A DNA stretch of 64,000 nucleotides. Origin: Streptomyces sp. LaPpAH-108. Lineage in GTDB: Bacteria > Actinomycetota > Actinomycetes > Streptomycetales > Streptomycetaceae. Positions 31,598-38,996 of this stretch are shown here, piece after piece (within the stretch, counting starts at the first letter, position 1; every line of letters begins with the position of its first letter). Both the position numbers and the translations under genes were made by a program. The notes below the pieces were generated by a model, which saw only the letters and a program-made list of their open reading frames with translations, was not told the origin of the DNA and searched no databases. The stretch spans positions 248,001 through 312,000 of the forward strand of contig NZ_KB891996.1 of assembly GCF_000373625.1 (NCBI RefSeq), given 5' to 3'.

Positions 31598-32455
31598 TCA
31601 AGTGCCCAGCGCTGCCAGAAACGGCTCCACCGCTCTTCTCCAGGCCGCCGGCTGGTCGTAGTGGATCAGGTGGCCCGCGTCGGTGATCTCGGCGTATTCG
31701 CCTCGGGGGAGGACGCGGACCATTTCCTGGGCCTCGGCGCGGCCGAGTTCGCCGTCGAGGCCGCGGACGACGAGGGTGGGGCAGGTGACCTGGGCCAGTT
31801 CCTCCCAGTGGGCGTCGTGGACCCAGGTCTCGCGGGTACGGAGCATCCGCTCGGGCTCGAAGACGGGGCGCCAGCCGTCCGCGCGCTCGTGCATGACCTC
31901 GGCGTAGAACTCGCCGCGGGTGGGGCTCGGGCGCTCCAGGCGGGGGTCGTCCTCGCCGAACCATCTGCGGACGTCCGCGAGCGTGGCGAAGGGGACCGGC
32001 CAGGAGCGGAACCACTCGTCCCACTCGCGCTGCGAGGCCGCGCCGAGCGCGGAGGCGCGCATGTCGCAGATGACGAGGCCGCGCACCAGGTCGGGGCGGC
32101 GGGCGGCGAGCTGCCAGGCCGTCAGGGCGCCCATGGCGTGGCCGATGAGGACGGCGGGGGCGAGATCGAGCTGTTCGAGGGCGGCCTCGGCGTCCGCCAC
32201 GTAGTCCTCGCGGGTGCAGGCGGCGGCCGGGGGGTGCTCGCTGCGGCCGTGGCCGCGCTGGTCGAGCGCCACCGCGCGATACCGCTCCGCGAGCCAGCGG
32301 GCGGTGGCCGCCCAGTGCGAGGCGCGGCCCATCAGCCCGTGGAGCAGCAGCACGCCGGGCAGGGCGGGGTCGGCCCCCTCCTTGGGCGGGTCAGCGAACT
32401 CCCAGGCGGCCAGTCGTACGCCGCCCGCTCCTGTCACGTCGATACGCCGTGCCAT
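31598..32455 (-). CDS. Alpha/beta-hydrolase-fold protein lacking the nucleophile serine
   Basis: The 285-residue protein has the full fold: oxyanion region LLLHGLMGRASHW, VALDQRGHGRSEHP, the nucleophile elbow, a helical cap, the acid region VVRGLDGELG and the catalytic His in DAGHLIHYDQP. The elbow reads VLIGHAMGALTAW, where active members have GHSMGG: the nucleophile Ser (or Asp) is Ala, encoded by GCC. It may be a non-hydrolytic member (binding or lyase-like) or inactive. The ATG at 32453-32455 is supported by a G-rich stretch about 10 nt upstream. The neighbouring dmdR1 gene is transcribed the same way but has its own terminator. Confidence 0.85.
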   Translation of the reverse strand: MARRIDVTGAGGVRLAAWEFADPPKEGADPALPGVLLLHGLMGRASHWAATARWLAERYRAVALDQRGHGRSEHPPAAACTREDYVADAEAALEQLDLAPAVLIGHAMGALTAWQLAARRPDLVRGLVICDMRASALGAASQREWDEWFRSWPVPFATLADVRRWFGEDDPRLERPSPTRGEFYAEVMHERADGWRPVFEPERMLRTRETWVHDAHWEELAQVTCPTLVVRGLDGELGRAEAQEMVRVLPRGEYAEITDAGHLIHYDQPAAWRRAVEPFLAALGT

Positions 32456-32733
32456 CGCCTGGCACCCCCCAGCCTTGCCTGCCTCGTACCGGTGTACTGC
32501 CCTGCCGTCGTCGTATGCCGTGGTTCGTGGTCGTACTGTCGCAGACTATCGAACTGCTATTCGAACATCGGGTCTGTGCGAGGAACACCCCTCGTTCGAG
32601 TGACACCAGAAGAGGAATGATCGCCACCGCCGGGGGGATCTTCTCTGGCGAGGGGGGCGGACCGCTCGGGGAAAAACGGTCCGAAGCTGACCCTGGGAGC
32701 TCGGGGCTCCGGGTCAGCGTCCGGGGAGGTGAG

Positions 32734-32760
32734 ACCCCGGCGCCGCGGCGGCGCCGGGGT
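32734..32760 (-). terminator. Hairpin terminator after dmdR1
   Basis: ACCCCGGCGCC (32734-32744) and GGCGCCGGGGT (32750-32760) form a perfect 11-bp stem with a 5-nt loop, just past the dmdR1 stop. Confidence 0.75.
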
Positions 32761-32772
32761 TCTCTCATCAGC

Positions 32773-33465
32773 TCAGCGCTTGGCGACGAAGACGTGCGAG
32801 GCGACCTCCGAGACCAGCTCGGCGGCCTCGCCGCCGCTGCCGACCAGGACACCGCCCGCCGACTCGGTCACGCTCACCACGGAGCCGGGCTGCACGCCCG
32901 CGCGCCGCAGCGTGTACATCAGCTGCGCGTCCGTCTGGATCGGCTCCCCGATCCGGCGGACGACGACCGTCTTGCCGTCCTGCCCCGGGTCGAGGTCGGC
33001 CAGCGAGACCATGCCCTCGTCCAGGAACGGGTCGGCGCCGTCCTTCTCGCCCAGCTCCTCCAGGCCCGGGATCGGGTTGCCGTACGGCGACTCGGTGGGG
33101 TGCCGCAGCAGTTCGAGCACGCGGCGCTCGACCGCCTCGCTCATCACGTGCTCCCAGCGACACGCCTCGGCGTGCACCTGCTCCCACTCCAGGCCGATGA
33201 CGTCGACGAGCAGGCACTCGGCGAGCCGGTGCTTGCGCATCACGCGCGTGGCCAGCCTGCGGCCCTCGTCGGTCAGCTCCAGATGACGGTCGCTGGCCAC
33301 GGACACGAGCCCGTCCCGCTCCATCCGCGCCACCGTCTGACTCACGGTCGGCCCGCTCTGGTCGAGCCGCTCCGCGATGCGGGCGCGCATGGGGACGACG
33401 CCTTCCTCTTCCAGTTCGAGGATGGTGCGGAGATACATCTCCGTGGTGTCGATCAGTCCGGACAT
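32773..33465 (-). CDS. dmdR1: DtxR-family iron-dependent repressor DmdR1
   Basis: The 230-residue DtxR/IdeR-type regulator starts MSGLIDTTEMYLRTILELEE. A winged HTH spans about 1-70 (RLDQSGPTVSQTVARMERDG). The metal-binding/dimer domain carries the ligands in RKHRLAECLL, LEWEQVHAEACRWEHVMS (the CxxEH pattern) and so on. A C-terminal SH3-like domain covers about 150-230. With Fe2+ it represses siderophore and iron-uptake genes. In S. coelicolor dmdR1 (SCO4394) is overlapped by an antiparallel gene, adm. Long frames on the plus strand exist here too but may be GC artefacts. The ATG at 33463-33465 follows GAGGGG. Confidence 0.9.
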   Translation of the reverse strand: MSGLIDTTEMYLRTILELEEEGVVPMRARIAERLDQSGPTVSQTVARMERDGLVSVASDRHLELTDEGRRLATRVMRKHRLAECLLVDVIGLEWEQVHAEACRWEHVMSEAVERRVLELLRHPTESPYGNPIPGLEELGEKDGADPFLDEGMVSLADLDPGQDGKTVVVRRIGEPIQTDAQLMYTLRRAGVQPGSVVSVTESAGGVLVGSGGEAAELVSEVASHVFVAKR

Positions 33466-33651
33466 ACGTGCCCCTCGATTACCTCTGCCGGAAGCTCACC
33501 GCTCCCCGGCGCGTGCGCTGGCCCAGACCTCAATTCTGCCGGATACCACCGACAACCGTGCCGCCCCGGCAAAACCGGGGTGCGCCGCGGGCCGAAGAAC
33601 CAGGATGACACCCCCTGAGTCCGCCGCGCCCACCGCCGGAGGCGTCCCGTA

Positions 33652-33681
33652 TTGACACTGGGATGGTCCAGACCGCACCGT
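33652..33681 (+). promoter_or_regulatory. Promoter of the SIS-domain gene
   Basis: A perfect TTGACA (33652-33657) is followed after 18 bp by CACCGT (33676-33681). The ATG at 33714 lies about 30 bp further on, with a GAAGGGG ribosome binding site. Confidence 0.6.
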
Positions 33682-33713
33682 GATCCGCGACACCGAGCGT
33701 GAAGGGGCACCGG

Positions 33714-34469
33714 ATGAGTGACGGCACGCCTGCCGAGTTGTTCTTCGAGGCCGCCGCGGAGTTGTTGCGGCGGGTGCGGGAGGAGGAGGGTGGGGCCATC
33801 GCCGAGGCGGGGGGTCTGCTGGCGGACACCGTGACGGACGGGGGGCGGCTGTTCGCGTTCGGGGCCGGGCACTCCTCGCTGGCCGCGCAGGACGTGGTCT
33901 ACCGCGCCGGTGGCCTCGCCCTGATGAACCTGCTCGCCGTGCCCGGAGTCGTCGGCGTGGACGTCATCCCGGCGACCCTCGGCTCCGCCCTGGAGCGGGT
34001 CGACGGCCTCGCGAGCGCCGTACTGGACACCTCACCGGCCCGCGCCGGGGACGCCCTGGTGATCATCTCGCTGTCCGGCCGCAACTCCCTGCCCGTCGAG
34101 ATGGCGCGCGGCGCCCGGGAACGCGGCCTCAAGGTCATCGGCGTCACCTCCGTCGCGTACGCCACCGAGACCGCCTCCCGGCACGCCTCCGGCACCTTCC
34201 TCAAGGACCACTGCGACGTCGTGCTCGACTCGAAGATCGCGGTCGGCGACGCCGAGCTGAGCCTGGACTCCGTACCCGCCCCCTTCGCCCCCGCCTCCAC
34301 GGTCGTCACCTCGGCCCTGATGCAGGCCATGATGGCCACCGCAGCCGCGGAACTGGCCGAGCGCGGCATCGAGCCCCCGCTGCTGCGCTCCGGCAACGTC
34401 GACGGCGGCCACGACTGGAACGCGCGGATCATGGAGAAGTACGGCGACCGGATCTTCTACCGGCACTAG
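33714..34469 (+). CDS. SIS-domain sugar-phosphate isomerase/binding protein
   Basis: The 251-residue protein has one SIS domain at about 35-220, with the phosphosugar-binding loops FAFGAGHSSLAAQ and VIISLSGRNSLPVEMA and a C-terminal GHDWNARIMEKYG segment. SIS proteins bind or isomerise phosphosugars; relatives include N-acetylglucosamine- and muramic-acid-linked proteins and regulators. The substrate is unknown. The ATG at 33714 has GAAGGGG about 7 nt upstream; a GTG at 33699 is less likely. It diverges from dmdR1. Confidence 0.88.
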   Translation: MSDGTPAELFFEAAAELLRRVREEEGGAIAEAGGLLADTVTDGGRLFAFGAGHSSLAAQDVVYRAGGLALMNLLAVPGVVGVDVIPATLGSALERVDGLASAVLDTSPARAGDALVIISLSGRNSLPVEMARGARERGLKVIGVTSVAYATETASRHASGTFLKDHCDVVLDSKIAVGDAELSLDSVPAPFAPASTVVTSALMQAMMATAAAELAERGIEPPLLRSGNVDGGHDWNARIMEKYGDRIFYRH

Positions 34470-34485
34470 GCACTAGCCCGCGGAT

Positions 34486-34511
34486 GCCGGTGACAGCCCG
34501 CGGACACCGGC
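34486..34511 (+). terminator. Hairpin within short 20-bp repeats after the SIS gene
   Basis: GCCGGTG (34486-34492) and CACCGGC (34505-34511) pair across a 12-nt loop. The stem sits in two and a half copies of a 20-bp unit beginning AGCCCGCGGA (34475, 34495). It separates convergent genes. Confidence 0.5.
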
Positions 34512-34551
34512 TCCAGCCCCGGCCACCAGCCCCCGCCACAGGCCCCGGCCC

Positions 34552-35925
34552 TCAGCCCCGCACCGCCGCCGCCAGATCCAGCGCCGCCCCGATCCGCGCC
34601 GCCACCTCCTCCGCGTACGCCACGTCGGACCGGTCGAACCGCCCCCGCCCCGGCCCGCGCAGGAAGGTGAGAACGCCCAGCGTGCGGCCCCGGCTGCGCA
34701 CCACCGCGCACAGCGCGTGCGCGGTGTCGGCGGGCCACAGCCGGGCCCGCGCCCACTCGCGCGGCCGCTCGGCGGGCCCCGACCCGGCGTCCACGCGCAC
34801 GGTCCCGGTCCGCTCGCCGCACTGCAGCGCGGGATGCCCGGCGCCGTACCGCACCGGCAGCCCGGAGGTGCCGGGCGGGGTGTCGGGGCCGGGCGTACCG
34901 GCGGGGGTGGCGGCGAGCCGTACGAGCCGTACGGAACCCTCCTCCGAGCCCGGCGGCACCGGCGCGACCCGGTCGAGCAGGGCGTGGTCGGCGAAGCCCG
35001 CGAGGGCGAACTCCAGGTGGACCACGGCCGCCTCCGCCGGGTCCTCGCACTCGGCGGCGGCGCGGGCCGCGCGGTGCAGCTGATTGGAGCGGAACCGCAG
35101 CTGGGACGCCTCCCGCTCGCCCTGCCGCGCCTCGGTGACGTCCTGGAAGAGCCAGCCGACCCCGAGCGGTACGGGCTCCTCGGCCAGCGGCGAGGCCAGC
35201 CGGACGAAGCCGCTGCGCCAGCAGCGCCGCCGCTCCCCCTCGGCGGTGCGCACCGTCACCCACATCTCCGCGGGCCCGGGCGGCGCCCCCTCGGCCAGCA
35301 CATGGGTCAGCGCGCTCTCCAGCTCCTCCACACCCTGGGCGAGCAGTTCCCCGAGCGGGCGCCCGAGCGCGGACGTACGGCCGACACCGAGCGCGCGGGC
35401 CGCGTGCGCGTTGACGACGGCGGGCCGCAGGTCCGCGTCCACCAGCACGACGCCCCAGGACGCGTCCTCGAACAGCGCCTCGCTGAGCGCGATCGACCGC
35501 TCCAGGTCGATCTGGGCGTGCACCTCGCTGAAGGCGCAGTACAGCCCGGCCGGACTGCCGTCGGGCCCGCGCACGGCGGCGGACTGGGTCCGCACCAGCA
35601 CCCGCCCGCCGTCCTTGGTGACCAGCGCGAACTCGTGCACCTGCCGCCCCGGCGCGCGCATCGCGGACATCAGCCGCCGCTGCACCTCCTCGGCGTCGGC
35701 GCTGCGCACCGCCCACCCGGCGAACCCCGGCCGCCCGACCGCCTCGGCCGCGCTCCACCCCAGGATCCGCTCCGCCTCACGGTTCCAGTGGGTCACCACC
35801 CCGTCGGCGTCGAAGGCGCACAGGGCCGCGTCCATGCCGTCCAGCAGCGCGGCGAGCAGATCCTCCCCGCCCGGCTCCCCCGGCCCCAGCTCATCGGTGG
35901 CCCCACCACGCCGGGAAGCACTCAC
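34552..35925 (-). CDS. PAS/GAF-type sensor protein without kinase domain
   Basis: The 457-residue protein has PAS domains at about 25-130 (LLDGMDAALCAFDADGVVTHWNREAERILGW region) and about 145-265 (WGVVLVDADLRPAVVNAHAA). A C-terminal GAF-like domain (LHRAARAAAECEDPAEAAVV ... LGVLTFLRGPGR) carries the Streptomyces FDRSDVAYAEEVAARIG-type ending. There is no histidine-kinase, PP2C or HTH domain, so the output is unclear; in Streptomyces such modules often belong to SpoIIE/PP2C-type phosphatases. The GTG at 35923-35925 (SASRRGG) has a G-rich Shine-Dalgarno sequence; a longer frame starts at 35967. It follows the GNAT gene on the same strand. Confidence 0.8.
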   Translation of the reverse strand: MSASRRGGATDELGPGEPGGEDLLAALLDGMDAALCAFDADGVVTHWNREAERILGWSAAEAVGRPGFAGWAVRSADAEEVQRRLMSAMRAPGRQVHEFALVTKDGGRVLVRTQSAAVRGPDGSPAGLYCAFSEVHAQIDLERSIALSEALFEDASWGVVLVDADLRPAVVNAHAARALGVGRTSALGRPLGELLAQGVEELESALTHVLAEGAPPGPAEMWVTVRTAEGERRRCWRSGFVRLASPLAEEPVPLGVGWLFQDVTEARQGEREASQLRFRSNQLHRAARAAAECEDPAEAAVVHLEFALAGFADHALLDRVAPVPPGSEEGSVRLVRLAATPAGTPGPDTPPGTSGLPVRYGAGHPALQCGERTGTVRVDAGSGPAERPREWARARLWPADTAHALCAVVRSRGRTLGVLTFLRGPGRGRFDRSDVAYAEEVAARIGAALDLAAAVRG

Positions 35926-36030
35926 CCTCGACCCCCTGGAGGCTGCGTCGGGCACACCCCTCGGCACCCGTTCCGCTCACTGGCCTGCGTCGTTCGCTTG
36001 TCATTCAACTCGACAGTGACCCGGCACACA

Positions 36031-36519
36031 TCAGGTTCCCGCAAGATTGCGGGAATCATTCCCCGGTTCCCCGGGCAGCGGGCTCAGCCGCAGGTCGGCC
36101 CATTCGTCCCGCTCCCCGTCGAGCACGTAGCGCTCGGTCTCGACGAAGCCGTGGTGCCCGGCGAACCGCAGCCCGTCCTCGTTCACCGCGAGCACGCACG
36201 TCTCGACCGCTCGCGCACCCGCCCGGCGCGCGTGGTCGAGCGCACGCAGATAGAGGGCCGTGCCGAAACCGCGTCCCCGGAAGGCGGGCAGCACCCGCGC
36301 GATGACCGTCGCGACCGCTTCCTCCCCCGTCGGCGGGCGGACCGTGGAACAGCCGACCAGTTCCTCCCCGAGGTACGCGTTCTCCAGCCGGTATCGCTCC
36401 GCCCGCTCCCGCGCGTCCTCCGCCGACATGGCCGCCGGAGGGACGATCACGTTGTGGACGTACCGCCACTGTTCCAGCATCGAGGCGCCGTCCACCGGCA
36501 CCACCCGCAGATCTGTCAT
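36031..36519 (-). CDS. GNAT-family N-acetyltransferase
   Basis: The 162-residue protein has the GNAT fold with acetyl-CoA motif A (RVLPAFRGRGFGTALYLRAL, containing RGRGFG) and motif B near the C-terminus (GFVETERYVLDG). The substrate is unknown. The ATG at 36517-36519 (MTDLRVVPVD) is placed 7 nt after a TACCTT -10 box. The last codons lie in a 20-bp perfect palindrome. Divergent from it is the putative small-RNA unit at 36.6 kb. Confidence 0.88.
   Translation of the reverse strand: MTDLRVVPVDGASMLEQWRYVHNVIVPPAAMSAEDARERAERYRLENAYLGEELVGCSTVRPPTGEEAVATVIARVLPAFRGRGFGTALYLRALDHARRAGARAVETCVLAVNEDGLRFAGHHGFVETERYVLDGERDEWADLRLSPLPGEPGNDSRNLAGT
36036..36055. promoter_or_regulatory. 20-bp perfect palindrome near the GNAT stop / upstream of the PAS gene
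   Basis: TTCCCGCAAGATTGCGGGAA-type dyad: arms TTCCCGCAA and TTGCGGGAA with a 2-bp centre. It covers the final GNAT codons and lies 111 bp upstream of the PAS gene start. The very short loop favours a protein-binding dyad over a terminator. Confidence 0.45.
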
Positions 36520-36526
36520 GCGCGGC

Positions 36527-36532
36527 AAGGTA
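36527..36532 (-). promoter_or_regulatory. -10 box (TACCTT) of leaderless GNAT promoter
   Basis: On the minus strand TACCTT is followed by 7 nt and ATG. No Shine-Dalgarno sequence is present. Confidence 0.55.
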
Positions 36533-36597
36533 GGAGCCGGGGGCGTGCGCCGTCCAGCGCGTTCCGGCGGCCGGATTCCAGGAGGCGCCGAAATTCG

Positions 36598-36627
36598 TTT
36601 GAAGCGTGTGCGGCGGCTTCCTAGGCT
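36598..36627 (+). promoter_or_regulatory. Promoter of the putative small RNA / short ORF
   Basis: TTTGAA (36598-36603), an 18-bp spacer and TAGGCT (36622-36627) make a good sigma-70-type (HrdB-like) promoter. The expected start is near 36634, 27 nt before a short ORF with a perfect ribosome binding site. Confidence 0.65.
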
Positions 36628-36660
36628 GTGGAGCACACACGAGAGGAGGTGGTTCGGCAG

Positions 36661-36699
36661 ATGTACGGAAACCGGACGCGTGAGGTGGCTGCGGGCTAG
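36661..36699 (+). CDS. 12-residue short ORF (MYGNRTREVAAG)
   Basis: ATG to TAG in 13 codons, preceded by GAGAGGAGGTGG with AGGAGGT 10 nt from the ATG, one of the strongest ribosome binding sites in the window. Its stop codon lies inside a stem that competes with the next stem, as in translation-coupled attenuators. The peptide has no obvious amino-acid run to suggest an effector. Unrecognised. Confidence 0.5.
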   Translation: MYGNRTREVAAG

Positions 36700-36829
36700 C
36701 AGCCCGGCACCACGTCTCGTTGAGGTGTCGGACCAGCGCGTGTGTGTTGCGCGCCGCCGGCCAATCCATCGCAGTCGCCCGACCCGTGAACTCGCCGGTA
36801 CGTCCGGCCGGCTCTCCGCCTTGGTGGAG

Positions 36830-36858
36830 GACCCGAGTTCGCGGGTCGTCTGCGTTTT
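36830..36858 (+). terminator. Terminator of the putative small RNA
   Basis: GACCCG (36830-36835), loop AGTTCG, CGGGTC (36842-36847), then GTCTGCGTTTTC. It is a modest stem with a short T-run. Confidence 0.45.
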
Positions 36859-36868
36859 CGGGGAGGGG

Positions 36869-37564
36869 TCAGGGGCTGAGGCGGTCGATCGTCCAGGTGC
36901 CGTCGGGGAGGGCGGCGTAGCGGAGGCGGTCGTGGAGGCGGTTCTCGCGGCCCTGCCAGAACTCCATGGTCTCGGGGGCGACGCGGAAGCCGCCCCAGTG
37001 GGGCGGGACGGGGACCTCCTCGCCCTCGGGGTAGCGGGCGTGGAGCGCGGCGTACGCCTCGTCGAGTTCGGCGCGGGAGCCGACCACTGTCGACTGCGCG
37101 CTGGCCCAGGCGCCGAGCTGGGAGCCGTGCGGGCGGCTGTGGAAGTACGCGGCGGTCTCCTCGCGGCTCGTGCGGCGGGCCACGCCCGAGACGATGACCT
37201 GGCGGGCGATCGGGTGCCAGGGGAAGAGCAGCGAGATGTACGGGTTCCCGGCCAGGTCACGGGCCTTGTGGGAGTCGTAGTTGGTGTAGAAGACGAAGCC
37301 GTCGGTGTCGTAGCCCTTCATCAGGACCGTGCGCGAGCTGGGGCGCCCGGCGGGGTCCACCGTGGAGACGACCATCGCGTTGGGCTCGTACAGCGTGCCG
37401 TGGACCGCCGCGCGGGCCGCGTCCGCGAACCAGCGCGCGAACTGGTCCATCGGGTGGCCCCCGAGATCCGGCTCGTCAAGGCCCCGGGCGCGGTACTGCT
37501 TGCGCATGAACGCGGGGTCGGTGGCGGGGTCGGGCATGGTGTCGCGATCGGTCACACCCGTCAT
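36869..37564 (-). CDS. pdxH: Pyridoxamine/pyridoxine 5'-phosphate oxidase
   Basis: The 231-residue FMN enzyme oxidises pyridoxamine/pyridoxine 5'-phosphate to pyridoxal 5'-phosphate, the last step of vitamin B6 salvage. All landmark segments are present: EPNAMVVSTVDPAGRPSSRT, FYTNYDSHKARDLAGNPYIS, FPWHPIARQVIVSG, YFHSRPHGSQLGAWASAQS and the C-terminal PHWGGFRVAPETMEFWQG plus RLHDR. The ATG at 37562-37564 (MTGVTDRD) is used; the GTG three codons later (37555) has the better-spaced AGG. It diverges from the citrate-synthase-like gene. Confidence 0.93.
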   Translation of the reverse strand: MTGVTDRDTMPDPATDPAFMRKQYRARGLDEPDLGGHPMDQFARWFADAARAAVHGTLYEPNAMVVSTVDPAGRPSSRTVLMKGYDTDGFVFYTNYDSHKARDLAGNPYISLLFPWHPIARQVIVSGVARRTSREETAAYFHSRPHGSQLGAWASAQSTVVGSRAELDEAYAALHARYPEGEEVPVPPHWGGFRVAPETMEFWQGRENRLHDRLRYAALPDGTWTIDRLSP

Positions 37565-37787
37565 CCTGCCGTATGGCCGGATGACCGTACGGGGGCGTAC
37601 GGGCCGTGGGTCCACCTCCGGGGCGCCACCGTCGTATACCCCTAACGTGGCACTCAGTGCCGCAAGGTCTCCCCAAGCCTGGCACTCAGGGCTATCGTGC
37701 TGGTTCCCGCCCCGTGTCCGGGTGACCTCCGGCCGGACGGGGCATCACCGGTGTGACCGCCGCCGACCCAGCATGAGGAGCCGCCTT

Positions 37788-38888
37788 ATGTCCGAGTTCG
37801 TACCCGGGCTAGAGGGAGTCGTCGCCTTCGAGACGGAGATCGCCGAGCCGGACAAGGAGGGCGGTGCCCTGCGGTACCGGGGCGTCGACATCGAGGACCT
37901 GGTCGGGCACGTGTCCTTCGGGAACGTGTGGGGGCTGCTGGTCGACGGCGCCTTCGACCCCGGTCTGCCGCCCGCCGAGCCGTTCCCGATCCCGGTGCAC
38001 TCCGGGGACATCCGGGTGGACGTACAGTCCGCGCTCGCCATGCTGGCGCCCGTGTGGGGCCTGAAGCCGCTGCTGGACATCGACGCCGGGCAGGCCCGCG
38101 ACGACCTGGCCCGTGCCGCCGTCATGGCGCTGTCGTACGTCGCCCAGTCCGCGCGCGGGCAGGGTCTGCCGATGGTGCCGCAGCACGAGATCGACAAGGC
38201 GCGGTCGGTGGTCGAGCGGTTCATGATCCGCTGGCGCGGCGAGCCGGACCCGAAGCATGTCGCGGCCGTCGACGCGTACTGGACCTCGGCCGCGGAGCAC
38301 GGCATGAACGCGTCCACCTTCACGGCGCGGGTCATCGCCTCCACCGGGGCGGATGTCGCCGCCGCGCTCTCCGGGGCCGTCGGCGCCATGTCCGGTCCCC
38401 TCCATGGCGGGGCGCCCTCCCGGGTGCTCGGCATGATCGAGGAGATCGAGCGGACCGGGGACGCGGAGGGGTGGGTACGGCAGGCGCTCGACCGCGGGGA
38501 GCGGCTGATGGGGTTCGGGCACCGGGTCTACCGGGCCGAGGACCCCCGGGCGCGGGTACTGCGGCGTACGGCGCGGGAGTTGGGGGCGCCTCGGTACGAG
38601 ATCGCGGAGGCGTTGGAGAAGGCGGCGCTGGAGGAGTTGCACAATCGGCGGCCGGATCGGGTGTTGGCCACGAATGTGGAGTTCTGGGCGGCGATTCTGC
38701 TGGACTTCGCGGAGGTGCCGGCGCATATGTTCACGTCGATGTTCACGTGTGCCAGGACTGCTGGGTGGTCGGCGCACATTCTTGAGCAGAAGCGGACGGG
38801 GCGCCTGGTGCGGCCTTCAGCGAAGTATGTGGGGCCCAGTTCTCGTCGGCCTGAGGACATTCCTGGGTTTGCGGGGATCGCTCACTGA
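37788..38888 (+). CDS. Citrate synthase-family protein (CitA-like) with Asp-to-Glu in the active site
   Basis: The 366-residue protein has the short two-domain citrate synthase layout. RYRGVDIEDLVGHVSFGNVW lies near the start, catalytic His in GPLHGGAPSRV and His in GFGHRVYRAEDPRARVLR. At the third catalytic position, NVDF in ordinary citrate synthases, it reads TNVEFWAAILLDF, a Glu for Asp. The small domain ends MFTCARTAGWSAHILEQ and KYVGPSSRRPED. It may be a slow citrate/methylcitrate synthase or act on other acyl-CoA. S. coelicolor has a similar citA-type gene at this place. The ATG at 37788 follows TGAGGAG. Confidence 0.88.
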   Translation: MSEFVPGLEGVVAFETEIAEPDKEGGALRYRGVDIEDLVGHVSFGNVWGLLVDGAFDPGLPPAEPFPIPVHSGDIRVDVQSALAMLAPVWGLKPLLDIDAGQARDDLARAAVMALSYVAQSARGQGLPMVPQHEIDKARSVVERFMIRWRGEPDPKHVAAVDAYWTSAAEHGMNASTFTARVIASTGADVAAALSGAVGAMSGPLHGGAPSRVLGMIEEIERTGDAEGWVRQALDRGERLMGFGHRVYRAEDPRARVLRRTARELGAPRYEIAEALEKAALEELHNRRPDRVLATNVEFWAAILLDFAEVPAHMFTSMFTCARTAGWSAHILEQKRTGRLVRPSAKYVGPSSRRPEDIPGFAGIAH

Positions 38889-38936
38889 GTTCGCCCACTG
38901 GGATGGGGTGTTGGGGCGCGTGGGCGGCTGCGGACC

Positions 38937-38975
38937 GGTTGTGGCTGGTCGCGCAGTTCCCCGCGCCCCTAAAAG
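38937..38975 (+). repeat. Dispersed GCGCAGTTCCCCGCGCCCC element, copy C
   Basis: GTTGTGGCTGGTCGCGCAGT followed by TCCCCGCGCCCCTAAAAG lies between the convergent stops of the citrate-synthase-like gene and the oxygenase gene. Confidence 0.8.
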
Positions 38976-38996
38976 ACAAAAGCAAAACCCCTACCC

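Larger units (their letters stand above)
36634..36858 (+). ncRNA. Putative small RNA / attenuator-like transcript with internal short ORF
   Basis: A self-contained unit of about 225 nt lies in an otherwise empty gap between divergent-to-convergent genes. It has a promoter, an AGGAGGT ribosome binding site (36644-36650) and a 12-codon ORF. Then come two mutually exclusive stems: CGGGCT/AGCCCG (36692-36706, covering the stop codon) versus CCGGCACC/GGTGTCGG (36704-36731). A closing hairpin, GACCCG/CGGGTC (36830-36847), is followed by GTTTTC. No downstream gene is in the right position to be regulated in cis (the next gene, pdxH, is antisense), which suggests a trans-acting or dual-function RNA. 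I cannot name an Rfam family. Confidence 0.55.

Noticed and set aside
36869..37564. pdxH as the cis-regulated target of the 36.6-kb short ORF
   Set aside because: pdxH is on the opposite strand and ends 11 bp from the putative terminator, so cis attenuation is impossible.
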